Source: Halobacillus massiliensis (GTDB lineage Bacteria; Bacillota; Bacilli; Bacillales; Halobacillaceae). From it: DNA of 64,000 bases. Positions 1-8,559 of the stretch are shown here, in pieces (the first letter of the stretch is position 1; every line of letters starts with the position of its first letter). The stretch covers positions 1,132,372 to 1,196,371 of the forward strand of contig NZ_LT800499.1 in NCBI RefSeq assembly GCF_900166625.1, written 5' to 3'. Both the position numbers and the translations under genes were made by a program. A model generated the notes under the pieces. It did not search any database. It was not told the DNA's origin and was given only the letters and a program-made list of their open reading frames with translations.

Positions 1-276
1 CTAAGAAAAGAAATGCCGGCAATGAAAGCTATTAAGAAAACAATTGATGATAAAATCTTTGCGATTCTTATCTCTGCCTCTATTTTATCGAGTGTCGGTT
101 TTATATTAGGCTGGACTTCCTCCAACCCTATCGTGTCGTCTATCGGGCTTTTATTAGGGCGGGGAGCACTGCTTGCATTCATCATGGTTGTATTCGTACT
201 GCCTGCACTGCTAGTCATATTAGATAAAGTCATTGAAAAAACAACGTGGAAATCAAATTTTCATAAGGGGAAATGA
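1..276 (+). CDS. MMPL family transporter, C-terminal end (truncated by window edge)
   Basis: The reading frame is open from base 1, so only the last 91 or so residues of a larger protein are present and the ATG at 13 is not the true start. Two hydrophobic segments (about residues 15-40 and 45-70 of the visible part) flank a Gly-rich turn, and the end is a short basic cytoplasmic tail. This matches the last two membrane helices of MMPL/RND-type exporters, which carry lipids or drugs across the membrane. Its stop overlaps the next start (ATGA at 273-276), so it is translationally coupled to the secreted YhgE-like protein. The family assignment rests on a short fragment and on that neighbour. 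Confidence 0.7.
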   Translation, partial: LRKEMPAMKAIKKTIDDKIFAILISASILSSVGFILGWTSSNPIVSSIGLLLGRGALLAFIMVVFVLPALLVILDKVIEKTTWKSNFHKGK

Positions 277-2099
277 AGATGAAACATAAACGTATCACTG
301 CACTTTCCATGTCATTTCTTCTCCTTCTTTCAACTATTCCTGTATCCGCTGAGGAAAACCCCTCTTCGGAAAAAGAGAAAACCGAGGGAGAGGGTTCCTA
401 TGCAGAGAAGCATGAAGTGGTATACGCCAATTTGGATGCTGCCGGGGACCAAAAGGAGATGTATGTGGTTAATAACTTTAGTATTCAGGATCCGGGGAAA
501 ATCGTGGACCACGGGCCTTACTCAAGTATTCAAAATTTAACCGATACGACAGCCATCGAACAAACGGATGATCGCGTGGAAATGACAGCAACTGACGAAG
601 AATTTTATTACCAGGGGAATCTTGAAGATAAGCCGCTGCCATGGAATGTTGATATTTCCTATAAGCTGGACGGGAAAGAAATGGACCCTGAAGATTTATT
701 AGGAAAAGAGGGTGCTCTTGAGATTCAGATCGAAACGAGTAAGAATGATGAGGCGGATGAAGTATTTTTTGAAAATTATCCGCTGCAGATCAGCTTCACA
801 CTGAATTCTAAACTCTATGAAAACATCGATGCCCCTGATGGAACACTGGCAAATGCCGGTAAAAACCGCCATGTCACTTTTATGGCAATGCCTGAAAAAG
901 AAGGCAGCTTTACCTTAACCGCAGATGTAAAAGACCTGGAGATGGAAAGCATCGAGATCGCAGCAGTTCCGTCATCCCTTTCCATTGATGCACCTGATAC
1001 GGGAGCGATGACCGATGATTTTAACTCCTTAGCTAATGCTACTTCAGAAATTAACACAGGCGTTGGACAATTAAGAAATGGAATTGCAGAGCTGAACGAT
1101 GGCGCTGAAAGTTTATATAATGGCTCTGCTCAATATAATAATGGAATTCAAGAGCTGGATAATGGATCCGCAGAGCTTGTAGAAGGATCTGCTGCTATTC
1201 AGTCTTCCCTGCAGCAAATGAATGAAGCTGTCGGTGCCGGCACATCTGGTGATATCAATCTGGGAGATCTAACAGAAATGGAAGATGACTTACGTGAGCT
1301 GGCCGGCGGGCTGCAGGAAGCTGAAGATCGTCTTCGCAGCTTACAAGAACAGTACGGCCAGGCTCGTCAAGACCTCTCACAGTCTGTCGAATCTATCCCT
1401 GGCTATGAAATAGGTGAAGAGGACATTCAGGCTCTTTATGACAGCGGAGCTGACGAGGAAGTCGTCGATCAGCTTGTGGAAACATACGAAGCTTCTAAGG
1501 AAGTAAAACAATCGTATGGAAGTGCTGCAGAAGCATTTGATGCAGTTCACCCGGCACTTGAAACGAGTATAGGAACATTAAGCGAGATTAATACAAATCT
1601 TGATACAGTAACAGAAGAAGTCAGCGGCGCGCTTAAAAGTATCGATATTGATGAATCGATCCGCCAGCTCCAGGATGGTGTAGAGACCTTATCATCCAAC
1701 TATAACAGCTTCCATGCCGGACTGACGGAATACACAGGAGGCGTCTCGCAATTAGCCGGTTCCTATCAGGAAATTCATAACGGTATAGGCGAATTATCGA
1801 ATGGAACAAGCGAGCTTGAAAACGGAGCAACTGAACTTCAGGAAGGAACGTCCCAGCTGGCTGATTCTACAAATGACATTCCCGGGCAGATGGAGAGCGA
1901 AATCGATAGTATGATGGATGAATACGATACATCAGACTTCGAGCCCGTTTCCTTTGTATCTTCTGAAAATGAAAAGGTAGAATCTGTACAGTTTGTCATT
2001 AAAACAGAGAGCATTAAGAAACCTGCCGATGAAGAAGAAACAAACCAGGAAGAAGAGGAAAAAAGCTTCTGGACCCGTTTTCTTGACCTTTTCAGATAA
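273..2099 (+). CDS. Secreted YhgE/Pip-like coiled-coil protein
   Basis: A 608-residue protein with a Sec signal peptide (basic start, hydrophobic core, likely cleavage after Val-Ser-Ala at residue 26). Residues about 267-310 and 487-533 are tandem 7-residue repeats of the N-G-x-x-E-L / G-x-x-x-L type that mark YhgE/Pip proteins; between them is predicted coiled coil. The C terminus is strongly acidic and ends in an amphipathic F-W-x-R-F stretch. Unlike full YhgE (a second copy lies at 35391), there is no block of C-terminal membrane helices, so it is probably an extracellular or wall-space partner of the MMPL transporter to which it is coupled by a 4-bp overlap. The cargo of the pair is unknown. 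A strong terminator follows. Confidence 0.75.
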   Translation: MKMKHKRITALSMSFLLLLSTIPVSAEENPSSEKEKTEGEGSYAEKHEVVYANLDAAGDQKEMYVVNNFSIQDPGKIVDHGPYSSIQNLTDTTAIEQTDDRVEMTATDEEFYYQGNLEDKPLPWNVDISYKLDGKEMDPEDLLGKEGALEIQIETSKNDEADEVFFENYPLQISFTLNSKLYENIDAPDGTLANAGKNRHVTFMAMPEKEGSFTLTADVKDLEMESIEIAAVPSSLSIDAPDTGAMTDDFNSLANATSEINTGVGQLRNGIAELNDGAESLYNGSAQYNNGIQELDNGSAELVEGSAAIQSSLQQMNEAVGAGTSGDINLGDLTEMEDDLRELAGGLQEAEDRLRSLQEQYGQARQDLSQSVESIPGYEIGEEDIQALYDSGADEEVVDQLVETYEASKEVKQSYGSAAEAFDAVHPALETSIGTLSEINTNLDTVTEEVSGALKSIDIDESIRQLQDGVETLSSNYNSFHAGLTEYTGGVSQLAGSYQEIHNGIGELSNGTSELENGATELQEGTSQLADSTNDIPGQMESEIDSMMDEYDTSDFEPVSFVSSENEKVESVQFVIKTESIKKPADEEETNQEEEEKSFWTRFLDLFR

Positions 2100-2105
2100 T
2101 AGATT

Positions 2106-2138
2106 AAAAGCTTCCCTTATTTAGGGAAGCTTTTTTTA
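2106..2138 (+). terminator. Rho-independent terminator
   Basis: The stem AAGCTTCCC/GGGAAGCTT with a short loop is followed by seven T. It ends the MMPL/YhgE-like operon. Confidence 0.9.
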
Positions 2139-2159
2139 TTATTAGATGAATAAGTTTTA

Positions 2160-2720
2160 GGGGGGACCGTTTGTCATAGATTCGGACCGGGAGAAACATT
2201 TTGCTTTCCATGCTTGAACGGCGAGTTTTCCAGAATCTCCTCTGTTCTCTCCTTCCGATATTCTCGCCGTTTCCCCGGCCCTATATGTTTATTGAAGTAA
2301 AGAAACATTGTAATAGAATAAATCCGGTAGAAAGTTAGAAAGTGAAGGAAATTCCCTTTTTCCGTTTACCATGGTAAAGAGAGTCGGGCCTGGGGAAACA
2401 ACTCGCTTTCCATGGGCGAACGGTGAGCTTCCTCGGGCTTTAAGCCCTCCGGATCTCACCCTGTTCTATCCTCTCATAGGAGTCTCGTCGTTTCCTCGGC
2501 ACTTTATGTTTTTTGGAGTAACGGAACATTGAGAAAGAGAAGATTATTTCCTTTAGAGCGGTTGCTGAAACTCCAGCGTTCTGTTTATACCACCAATGAT
2601 AAAGAGGCTGGGAAATGGCGAGACTCCTGCAGGGAGAAAGAGCCAGGGTGAGATCCACGAGTGCAACGAGCTAGCTCAGCGGCTCCCCGCGGAAAGCGAA
2701 CTATTTCCCAGCCTCGTTCC
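2160..2720. repeat. Intergenic hairpin-repeat array 1 (A, A, inverted B)
   Basis: The 754-bp gap between 2099 and 2854 holds no convincing gene. It carries three copies of a dispersed repeat of about 115 bp: a degenerate type A at 2184-2280, an intact type A at 2386-2500, and a type B in reverse orientation at 2604-2715. Each folds as one long hairpin: an outer stem (GGGGAAAC / GTTTCC), a second stem (TCCATGGG / CTCATAGGA), an inner GGTGAG/CTCACC stem, and for type A a GGGCTTTAAGCCC tip. A shared flank with CCGTTTACC before and AAACATTG after the A copies belongs to the unit. The same elements recur at 23.3-23.9 kb and 37.7-38.3 kb. Confidence 0.85.
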
Positions 2721-2853
2721 TCCTTATACCATAAACGGACCAGTCTCTTCTCCACCAGGGAAGCAGACCAGCCTTTTTGATCAATTTCCATTTCCAGTTG
2801 TGATACACTGAAACTACTAAAATTTTCAAAACTGAAACAGGAGGGAAAAAGCA

Positions 2854-3345
2854 TTGAACATTAAAACAGCCGACTTATGTGATGAGTATCCCGATAAAGT
2901 GAAAATCGTAGATCCGGTATTTTCAAGCTTTGGAAAAAGAAAAAGCTTCTATGGGCCGATTACTACCGTTAAGGTGAAAGATGATAATGTTCTCGTCCGA
3001 AAAGAACTCGAAGAAATTTCTCCTGGAACTGTTTTAGTCGTTGATGGAGATGCCTCCAAAAACTGTGCATTATTAGGCGGGAATTTGGCTGAAATCGCAG
3101 CAGCAAACGGAGCTGCCGGAATTATCATAAACGGTTACGTGAGAGATGTTCTGGAACTGTGTGAAAGTGATGTGGGTGTCATCGCATTAGGATCTATTCC
3201 TTTAAAAAGTAAAAAAGAAGGAAAAGGAAATGTGAATATACCCCTGGAGTTTGGGAACACCACATGGGTGCCAAATGATTATGTTTATGTAGATGAAGAT
3301 GGGATAATTGTTTCCTCCGAATCTTTAGACATCTCAGCTGAATAA
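2854..3345 (+). CDS. RraA-like protein (HMG aldolase / RNase E regulator-like fold)
   Basis: A 163-residue protein of the RraA family. The central G-G-N-L-A-E-I-A-A-x-N-G-A-A-G segment and the following I-x-N-G-Y-V-R-D motif are the family's substrate and divalent-metal site (Arg-Asp at about residues 100-101). Members are 4-hydroxy-4-methyl-2-oxoglutarate or oxaloacetate lyases; RNase regulation is established only for the proteobacterial RraA, so the enzyme role is the safer reading. Length is normal. The start is TTG at 2854, supported by AGGAGGG at 2839-2846; no in-frame ATG or GTG precedes it. It stands alone downstream of repeat array 1 and ends at a bidirectional terminator. Confidence 0.85.
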   Translation: MNIKTADLCDEYPDKVKIVDPVFSSFGKRKSFYGPITTVKVKDDNVLVRKELEEISPGTVLVVDGDASKNCALLGGNLAEIAAANGAAGIIINGYVRDVLELCESDVGVIALGSIPLKSKKEGKGNVNIPLEFGNTTWVPNDYVYVDEDGIIVSSESLDISAE

Positions 3346-3384
3346 AAAAATGAAAGGTACTTTTAAAGGTACCTTTCATTTTTT
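3345..3384. terminator. Bidirectional terminator
   Basis: The stem AATGAAAGGTAC/GTACCTTTCATT has a 7-base loop, with A-tract and T-tract flanks on both sides. It separates the convergent rraA-like gene and the repeat-protein gene. Confidence 0.85.
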
Positions 3385-3385
3385 A

Positions 3386-5566
3386 TCAGTAATAGGGATT
3401 TCTTTGATAGTAATAGGGACTAACCATTTGACCCTGGACGCCACCTTGACCTGGAATCATACTTCCACCAGGCATGCCCGGCATCATGCCTCCACCAGGC
3501 ATACCGCCTTGACCGCCGCCATTGCCCTGTCCGGGCATGCCCGGCATCATGCCTCCGCCAGGCATACCGCCTTGACCGCCGCCATTGCCCTGTCCGGGCA
3601 TGCCCGGCATCATGCCTCCGCCAGGCATACCGCCTTGACCGCCGCCATTGCCCTGTCCGGGCATACCCGGCATCATGCCTCCGCCAGGCATACCGCCTTG
3701 ACCGCCGCCATTGCCCTGTCCGGGCATACCCGGCATCATGCCTCCGCCAGGCATACCGCCTTGACCGCCGCCATTGCCCTGTCCGGGCATGCCCGGCATC
3801 ATGCCTCCGCCAGGCATACCGCCTTGACCGCCGCCATTGCCCTGTCCGGGCATGCCCGGCATCATGCCTCCGCCAGGCATACCGCCTTGACCGCCGCCAT
3901 TGCCCTGTCCGGGCATACCCGGCATCATGCCTCCGCCAGGCATACCGCCTTGACCGCCGCCATTGCCCTGTCCGGGCATACCCGGCATCATGCCTCCGCC
4001 AGGCATACCGCCTTGACCGCCGCCATTGCCCTGTCCGGGCATGCCCGGCATCATGCCTCCGCCAGGCATACCGCCTTGACCGCCGCCATTGCCCTGTCCG
4101 GGCATGCCCGGCATCATGCCTCCGCCAGGCATACCGCCTTGACCGCCGCCATTGCCCTGTCCGGGCATACCCGGCATCATGCCTCCGCCAGGCATACCGC
4201 CTTGACCGCCGCCATTGCCCTGTCCGGGCATACCCGGCATCATGCCTCCGCCAGGCATACCGCCTTGACCGCCGCCATTGCCCTGTCCGGGCATGCCCGG
4301 CATCATGCCTCCGCCAGGCATACCGCCTTGACCGCCGCCATTGCCCTGTCCGGGCATGCCCGGCATCATGCCTCCGCCAGGCATACCGCCTTGACCGCCG
4401 CCATTGCCCTGTCCGGGCATACCCGGCATCATGCCTCCGCCAGGCATACCGCCTTGACCGCCGCCATTGCCCTGTCCGGGCATACCCGGCATCATGCCTC
4501 CGCCAGGCATACCGCCTTGACCGCCGCCATTGCCCTGTCCGGGCATGCCCGGCATCATGCCTCCGCCAGGCATACCGCCTTGACCGCCGCCATTGCCCTG
4601 TCCGGGCATGCCCGGCATCATGCCTCCGCCAGGCATACCGCCTTGACCGCCGCCATTGCCCTGTCCGGGCATACCCGGCATCATGCCTCCGCCAGGCATA
4701 CCGCCTTGACCGCCGCCATTGCCCTGTCCGGGCATACCCGGCATCATGCCTCCGCCAGGCATACCGCCTTGACCGCCGCCATTGCCCTGTCCGGGCATGC
4801 CCGGCATCATGCCTCCGCCAGGCATACCGCCTTGACCGCCGCCATTGCCCTGTCCGGGCATGCCCGGCATCATGCCTCCGCCAGGCATACCGCCTTGACC
4901 GCCGCCATTGCCCTGTCCGGGCATACCCGGCATCATGCCTCCGCCAGGCATACCGCCTTGACCGCCGCCATTGCCCTGTCCGGGCATACCCGGCATCATG
5001 CCTCCGCCAGGCATACCGCCTTGACCGCCGCCATTGCCCTGTCCGGGCATGCCCGGCATCATGCCTCCGCCAGGCATACCGCCTTGACCGCCGCCATTGC
5101 CCTGTCCGGGCATGCCCGGCATCATGCCTCCGCCAGGCATACCGCCTTGACCGCCGCCATTGCCCTGTCCGGGCATACCCGGCATCATGCCTCCGCCAGG
5201 CATACCGCCTTGACCGCCGCCATTGCCCTGTCCGGGCATACCCGGCATCATGCCTCCGCCAGGCATACCGCCTTGACCGCCGCCATTGCCCTGTCCGGGC
5301 ATGCCCGGCATCATGCCTCCGCCAGGCATACCGCCTTGTTCCTGACCGTTACCTCCATTATCGCCATTCCCTCCATTCTGTCCTTGAGGAATTCCGCCTT
5401 GTCCGGCTCCTTGAAGGGAAATTGGAAAGCATACAACAGAGAGTTCTTCTTCCTCTGAAGTAGTGATCGTTCCTTCCAAACCGCCTTCAAAACCAGCTTC
5501 ATCCTTTGGAATACAGACATAGCCTACCCGCTGTCTTGGATACGAGTAAGGATAATAATAATACAT
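3386..5566 (-). CDS. Gly/Met/Pro tandem-repeat protein with Tyr-rich ends (putative structural or spore coat protein)
   Basis: A 726-residue low-complexity protein. The N terminus is Tyr-rich (M-Y-Y-Y-Y-P-Y), followed by an acidic unique segment to about residue 65, then Gly/Asn/Gln linkers. About 30 copies of a 21-residue unit rich in Gly, Met, Pro and Gln (core M-M-P-G-M-P-G) follow, and the C terminus is again Tyr-rich (Y-Y-Y-Q-R-N-P-Y-Y). There is no signal peptide or membrane helix. The start ATG at 5566 has AAGGAGG eleven bases upstream. The box CATACGAT upstream (5597-5604) resembles sigma-E/sigma-K -10 elements. Tyr-rich ends and low complexity recall spore coat or crust proteins, but that is inference. 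The long open frame on the other strand is a by-product of the repeat. Confidence 0.75.
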   Translation of the reverse strand: MYYYYPYSYPRQRVGYVCIPKDEAGFEGGLEGTITTSEEEELSVVCFPISLQGAGQGGIPQGQNGGNGDNGGNGQEQGGMPGGGMMPGMPGQGNGGGQGGMPGGGMMPGMPGQGNGGGQGGMPGGGMMPGMPGQGNGGGQGGMPGGGMMPGMPGQGNGGGQGGMPGGGMMPGMPGQGNGGGQGGMPGGGMMPGMPGQGNGGGQGGMPGGGMMPGMPGQGNGGGQGGMPGGGMMPGMPGQGNGGGQGGMPGGGMMPGMPGQGNGGGQGGMPGGGMMPGMPGQGNGGGQGGMPGGGMMPGMPGQGNGGGQGGMPGGGMMPGMPGQGNGGGQGGMPGGGMMPGMPGQGNGGGQGGMPGGGMMPGMPGQGNGGGQGGMPGGGMMPGMPGQGNGGGQGGMPGGGMMPGMPGQGNGGGQGGMPGGGMMPGMPGQGNGGGQGGMPGGGMMPGMPGQGNGGGQGGMPGGGMMPGMPGQGNGGGQGGMPGGGMMPGMPGQGNGGGQGGMPGGGMMPGMPGQGNGGGQGGMPGGGMMPGMPGQGNGGGQGGMPGGGMMPGMPGQGNGGGQGGMPGGGMMPGMPGQGNGGGQGGMPGGGMMPGMPGQGNGGGQGGMPGGGMMPGMPGQGNGGGQGGMPGGGMMPGMPGQGNGGGQGGMPGGGMMPGMPGQGNGGGQGGMPGGGMMPGMPGQGNGGGQGGMPGGGMMPGMPGGSMIPGQGGVQGQMVSPYYYQRNPYY
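3471..5338. repeat. 63-bp tandem repeat, about 30 copies, with 252-bp higher-order period
   Basis: The CCGGCATCAT core recurs every 63 bp from 3478 to 5305 (29 intervals, 30 copies) with almost no change. One silent site (GGCATGCCC against GGCATACCC) alternates as G,G,A,A through copies 2-29, giving seven blocks of four units (252 bp). The first copy carries an extra silent change (CCACCAGG for CCGCCAGG). Confidence 0.95.
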
Positions 5567-5596
5567 GTGACTTTCGCCTCCTTAACATACACCCTC

Positions 5597-5604
5597 ATCG
5601 TATG
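5597..5604 (-). promoter_or_regulatory. Sporulation-type -10 box upstream of the repeat protein
   Basis: On the minus strand the sequence reads CATACGAT, one base from the sigma-E -10 consensus CATACAnT and close to the sigma-K CATAnnnTA. No convincing -35 element is visible. Confidence 0.35.
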
Positions 5605-5633
5605 CTTACCCTCTTTTTTGGGAACCTACTTTT

Positions 5634-6581
5634 TTAAGTTAACGAATCCCCAGTCATTATACTCATGAAATTATTATAAAAAGTGGGGTAGTGAAACTGA
5701 AAAGCAATATTATGAAGCTTTGTTGTTTCCTCAGACTGAATGTGTGGGCGGATATCTGTAATACTCTGACCTCTTAGGACGCCTTTAGCGGTGATGTCAA
5801 TAAATACAGGAAACTCCCGAAAAACAAACATTTCTTCATGCAGAGGAGCCATCATGGTAATGGCATCATGAACAGGGCTTCCTTTAATAGCAGGGTTTCT
5901 TTTTTTATAGAAATTATAATAGTAATCTAGTAAAAGTTTAACGATTTTTGCCTTACCTTTTGAACCAATGTATGCAGCCATTTCAGGAGTAACAATCGCA
6001 TGGTCAGTTACATTAAGTGGAATGATTTTTACGTTTTCCGCATATGTAAGAACGATTTTTACAGCCACTGGATCTGCGTGAAAATTTGCTTCCGAGACGG
6101 CCGTGACGTTCCCGGGAACCCAGAATGCACCCCCCATAATATAATATTCTTTCACATTCTCCATAAGGGATCGATAAAGGATAAACATGGAGGCTAGAGA
6201 GGTGAGACGGCCAATATTTACGATTGTTAGTTCATTCGCATACTTATTGATAATGGAAATGATGGTATAAAAGTTTTCGACATTACCGCTATACTCTTCG
6301 GGTATAATCGGTCCTAAACCGTATTCACCGTGGATTTCCGGGTAAAACTTCGGAGTTTCTCCTGTTTTAGGAACTTCTGCTCCACCTATAATGGGGATGT
6401 TTGGATGGACATTAAAAAGGTCAAATAAATAATGGACACTGGCCAAAGCTTTTTCTCTCGGGACATTTCCGTAATCCGCTACAATACCGACTATATCTAT
6501 CTCATCGTTTAAATAAGCGTAAATAAGAGCGATCGTATCATCAATTCCCATATCTCCAAATATGAGGACTTTTTTACCCAT
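5634..6581 (-). CDS. Inosine/uridine-preferring nucleoside hydrolase family protein
   Basis: A 315-residue member of the IunH family, which splits the N-glycosidic bond of ribonucleosides to give ribose and base for salvage. The N-terminal calcium-binding motif is present in altered form as D10-M-G-I-D14-D15 (usually D-x-D-P-G-x-D-D). The mid-protein N-F-H-A-D-P and the catalytic-loop His (V-H-D, about residue 238) are recognisable. The replacement within the usual DTDPG segment suggests a divergent substrate range or reduced activity. The start ATG at 6581 has GAGGAGG a few bases upstream. It is transcribed leftward towards the repeat-protein gene with 67 bp between them; no function links the two. 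Confidence 0.85.
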   Translation of the reverse strand: MGKKVLIFGDMGIDDTIALIYAYLNDEIDIVGIVADYGNVPREKALASVHYLFDLFNVHPNIPIIGGAEVPKTGETPKFYPEIHGEYGLGPIIPEEYSGNVENFYTIISIINKYANELTIVNIGRLTSLASMFILYRSLMENVKEYYIMGGAFWVPGNVTAVSEANFHADPVAVKIVLTYAENVKIIPLNVTDHAIVTPEMAAYIGSKGKAKIVKLLLDYYYNFYKKRNPAIKGSPVHDAITMMAPLHEEMFVFREFPVFIDITAKGVLRGQSITDIRPHIQSEETTKLHNIAFQFHYPTFYNNFMSIMTGDSLT

Positions 6582-6705
6582 TCTTCTTCCTCCTCACTTT
6601 TCCATATTTATACATATATATTCCGCTTAATATCTCCTTATCAATCCATTTATTTGTTATGACTCCTCGGTTTTTTCTAAACTGTAAAAAGGAGGTTGAG
6701 TTTCT

Positions 6706-7464
6706 ATGAATCAATTATTTCTAGACCGGATCGGTTTTTCTAATAAAGGAAAAATAACTTTTAAAGATTTAGAAACCATTCTAAAAAAAGCAGCAAAGAC
6801 CATCCCTTTTGAAAATCTGCGGATTATAAAAAAACAGACTAAACCGATTACAAAAAATAATTTAATAAATAAGTTATTGATCGAGAAAGAAGGCGGTGTC
6901 TGTTATGAAATCAATCCACTGTTGTATTACTTCCTTAAAGAGAACCAGTTTAATGTCTATATGGTCAAAGCAGCTGTAGAAGGATCTGAGACAGGGAAAA
7001 CTCATGTCGCGCTTCTTCTTAATAGTGAAGCACGTGTTTATTTACTAGATGCCGGTTTTGGCGGCAATCTTCCACTCATTCCTGTACCTTTAACCGGAGA
7101 GAAGGTGGCAACAGAAAGTGGAGAATTCCAGATTAAATCAGTGAAAAGCGACGGCCTGTTATCTCTAAGAGTAAAGCTGAAGTCTAAAGATGAGCAATGG
7201 AGGACAGGGTATACTTTTTATCCGGAAGATATCATTACTGACGTTTCTGAACTAAATGAGATGCAGCACATTATTACAGAGCATGAGGCATCACCATTTA
7301 ATAAACATCCATTAATGACCCGGTTTACTGATAACGGAACGTTAACCTTAACAAATACATCCTTTACCATCTGGGCCGATGAAGAGGTCCAAAAAAAAGA
7401 GATTAATACTAAAAATTTTCATCAGCTTGCCAATAAATATTTTCAGACACAAAGAGAAGTTTGA
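6706..7464 (+). CDS. nat: Arylamine N-acetyltransferase
   Basis: A 252-residue NAT-family enzyme, which moves acetyl groups from acetyl-CoA to arylamines, hydrazines or related amines. The catalytic triad is visible: Cys66 in G-G-V-C-Y-E, His100 in T-H-V-A-L, and Asp115 in L-D-A-G-F-G. The N-terminal P-F-E-N-L motif (about 34-38) is also typical. Length and spacing fit the family. The start ATG at 6706 has AAGGAGG eight or nine bases upstream. It is followed after 56 bp by an aldo-keto reductase gene on the same strand, possibly as one small operon. The physiological substrate cannot be read from sequence. Confidence 0.92.
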   Translation: MNQLFLDRIGFSNKGKITFKDLETILKKAAKTIPFENLRIIKKQTKPITKNNLINKLLIEKEGGVCYEINPLLYYFLKENQFNVYMVKAAVEGSETGKTHVALLLNSEARVYLLDAGFGGNLPLIPVPLTGEKVATESGEFQIKSVKSDGLLSLRVKLKSKDEQWRTGYTFYPEDIITDVSELNEMQHIITEHEASPFNKHPLMTRFTDNGTLTLTNTSFTIWADEEVQKKEINTKNFHQLANKYFQTQREV

Positions 7465-7520
7465 CAATAATCACCAGCGGTAATTAGAGAAGTAGTTTGT
7501 TAAAAATGGAGGGTACGCTT

Positions 7521-8510
7521 GTGAATAATATATTAAATGGAACACTGGGGTTCGGAACGGCCCCTTTAGGCAATATGTATCGCGATATTCCGGAAGAGGA
7601 AGCTCTGGCAACAGTGGATGCGGCATGGGAGCACGGCATACGTTATTTTGATACTGCTCCTTTTTATGGTGCCGGTCTGGCTGAGCTGCGTCTTGGAAAA
7701 GCGCTGGATAAATATAATCGTGAGGATTATGTATTAAGTACAAAGGTCGGACGTTATATGCTTGATGAAAAAGAGAAGCCGTCCAGCGGAGAACTTTTTG
7801 AGCATGGACGAGATAATAAAGTGGTTACAGACTATAGTGCAGATGCCACACTCCGCTCCATTGAGCAAAGTCTCGAACGTCTGAATACGGATCGTCTGGA
7901 TTTCGTTTATGTTCATGATGTGTCTCCAGACTTTCACGGAGATGAATGGCTGTCCCATTTTGAGACAGCAAGAACAGGAGCTTTTCGAGAACTGACCCGT
8001 TTACGAGAGGAAGGGGTTATTAAATCCTGGGGGCTCGGGGTTAACCGTTGTGAGCCGATTGAGCTTACGATGGAGCTTGAAGAAGCAAATCCGGATCTCT
8101 GTCTGCTGGCCGGCCGCTATACACTGCTGAGTCATGAGCAGGCCTTGCAGCGTCTCTTGCCCCGTGCTGTTAAGCAAAATGTGAAGATTGTAGCCGGAGG
8201 ACCGTATAATTCAGGGGTGCTTGTGGGCGGAAGTCATTATGAATATGCAGAAGCGTCTCCGGAGATTGTTGAACGAGTAAAAAGAATTCAGCACATAGCC
8301 GACAGTTATGGAATAAGCGTGAAAGCAGCTGCGCTGCAATTTACGCTTGCACACCCAGCTGTTGCTGCTGCTATTCCAGGAGGAAGCCGTCCTGAGCGCA
8401 TTAAGGAGGATCAGGATGCGCTGAAGGAAGACATTCCTGCTTCCTTCTGGCAGGAAATGCGCGAACAGAAAATCATCGCCCTTGAGGCTCCGACTCCAGT
8501 TCAAAAATAA
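7521..8510 (+). CDS. Aldo/keto reductase
   Basis: A 329-residue NAD(P)H-dependent oxidoreductase of the aldo/keto reductase superfamily. All four active-site residues are present: Asp44 and Tyr49 in F-D-T-A-P-F-Y-G, Lys75 in S-T-K-V-G-R, and His132 in Y-V-H-D. The sequence resembles the group annotated as D-threo-aldose or L-fucose dehydrogenases and pyridoxal 4-dehydrogenases. I place the start at GTG 7521, which has GGAGGG eight bases upstream, rather than at the upstream in-frame TTG at 7497. It ends before a strong terminator and follows the nat gene. The true substrate is unknown. Confidence 0.88.
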   Translation: MNNILNGTLGFGTAPLGNMYRDIPEEEALATVDAAWEHGIRYFDTAPFYGAGLAELRLGKALDKYNREDYVLSTKVGRYMLDEKEKPSSGELFEHGRDNKVVTDYSADATLRSIEQSLERLNTDRLDFVYVHDVSPDFHGDEWLSHFETARTGAFRELTRLREEGVIKSWGLGVNRCEPIELTMELEEANPDLCLLAGRYTLLSHEQALQRLLPRAVKQNVKIVAGGPYNSGVLVGGSHYEYAEASPEIVERVKRIQHIADSYGISVKAAALQFTLAHPAVAAAIPGGSRPERIKEDQDALKEDIPASFWQEMREQKIIALEAPTPVQK

Positions 8511-8516
8511 AATGAC

Positions 8517-8555
8517 AAAAAGCGGGTTTCTCTTTCGAGGAGAACCCGCTTTTTA
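8517..8555 (+). terminator. Rho-independent terminator
   Basis: The stem AAAGCGGGTT/AACCCGCTTT with a mismatched upper part is followed by a T-run. It closes the nat/aldo-keto reductase unit. Confidence 0.9.
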
Positions 8556-8559
8556 ATGA

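Noticed and set aside
2440..2854. Open frames within repeat array 1
   Set aside because: They are made by the repeats; similar frames do not keep the same reading in arrays 2 and 3.
3350..5458. 702-codon open frame on the plus strand across the tandem repeat
   Set aside because: It is the opposite-strand shadow of a 63-bp repeat with no stop codons; its His/Ala-rich product has no ribosome binding site and the minus-strand gene has a good start and unique ends.
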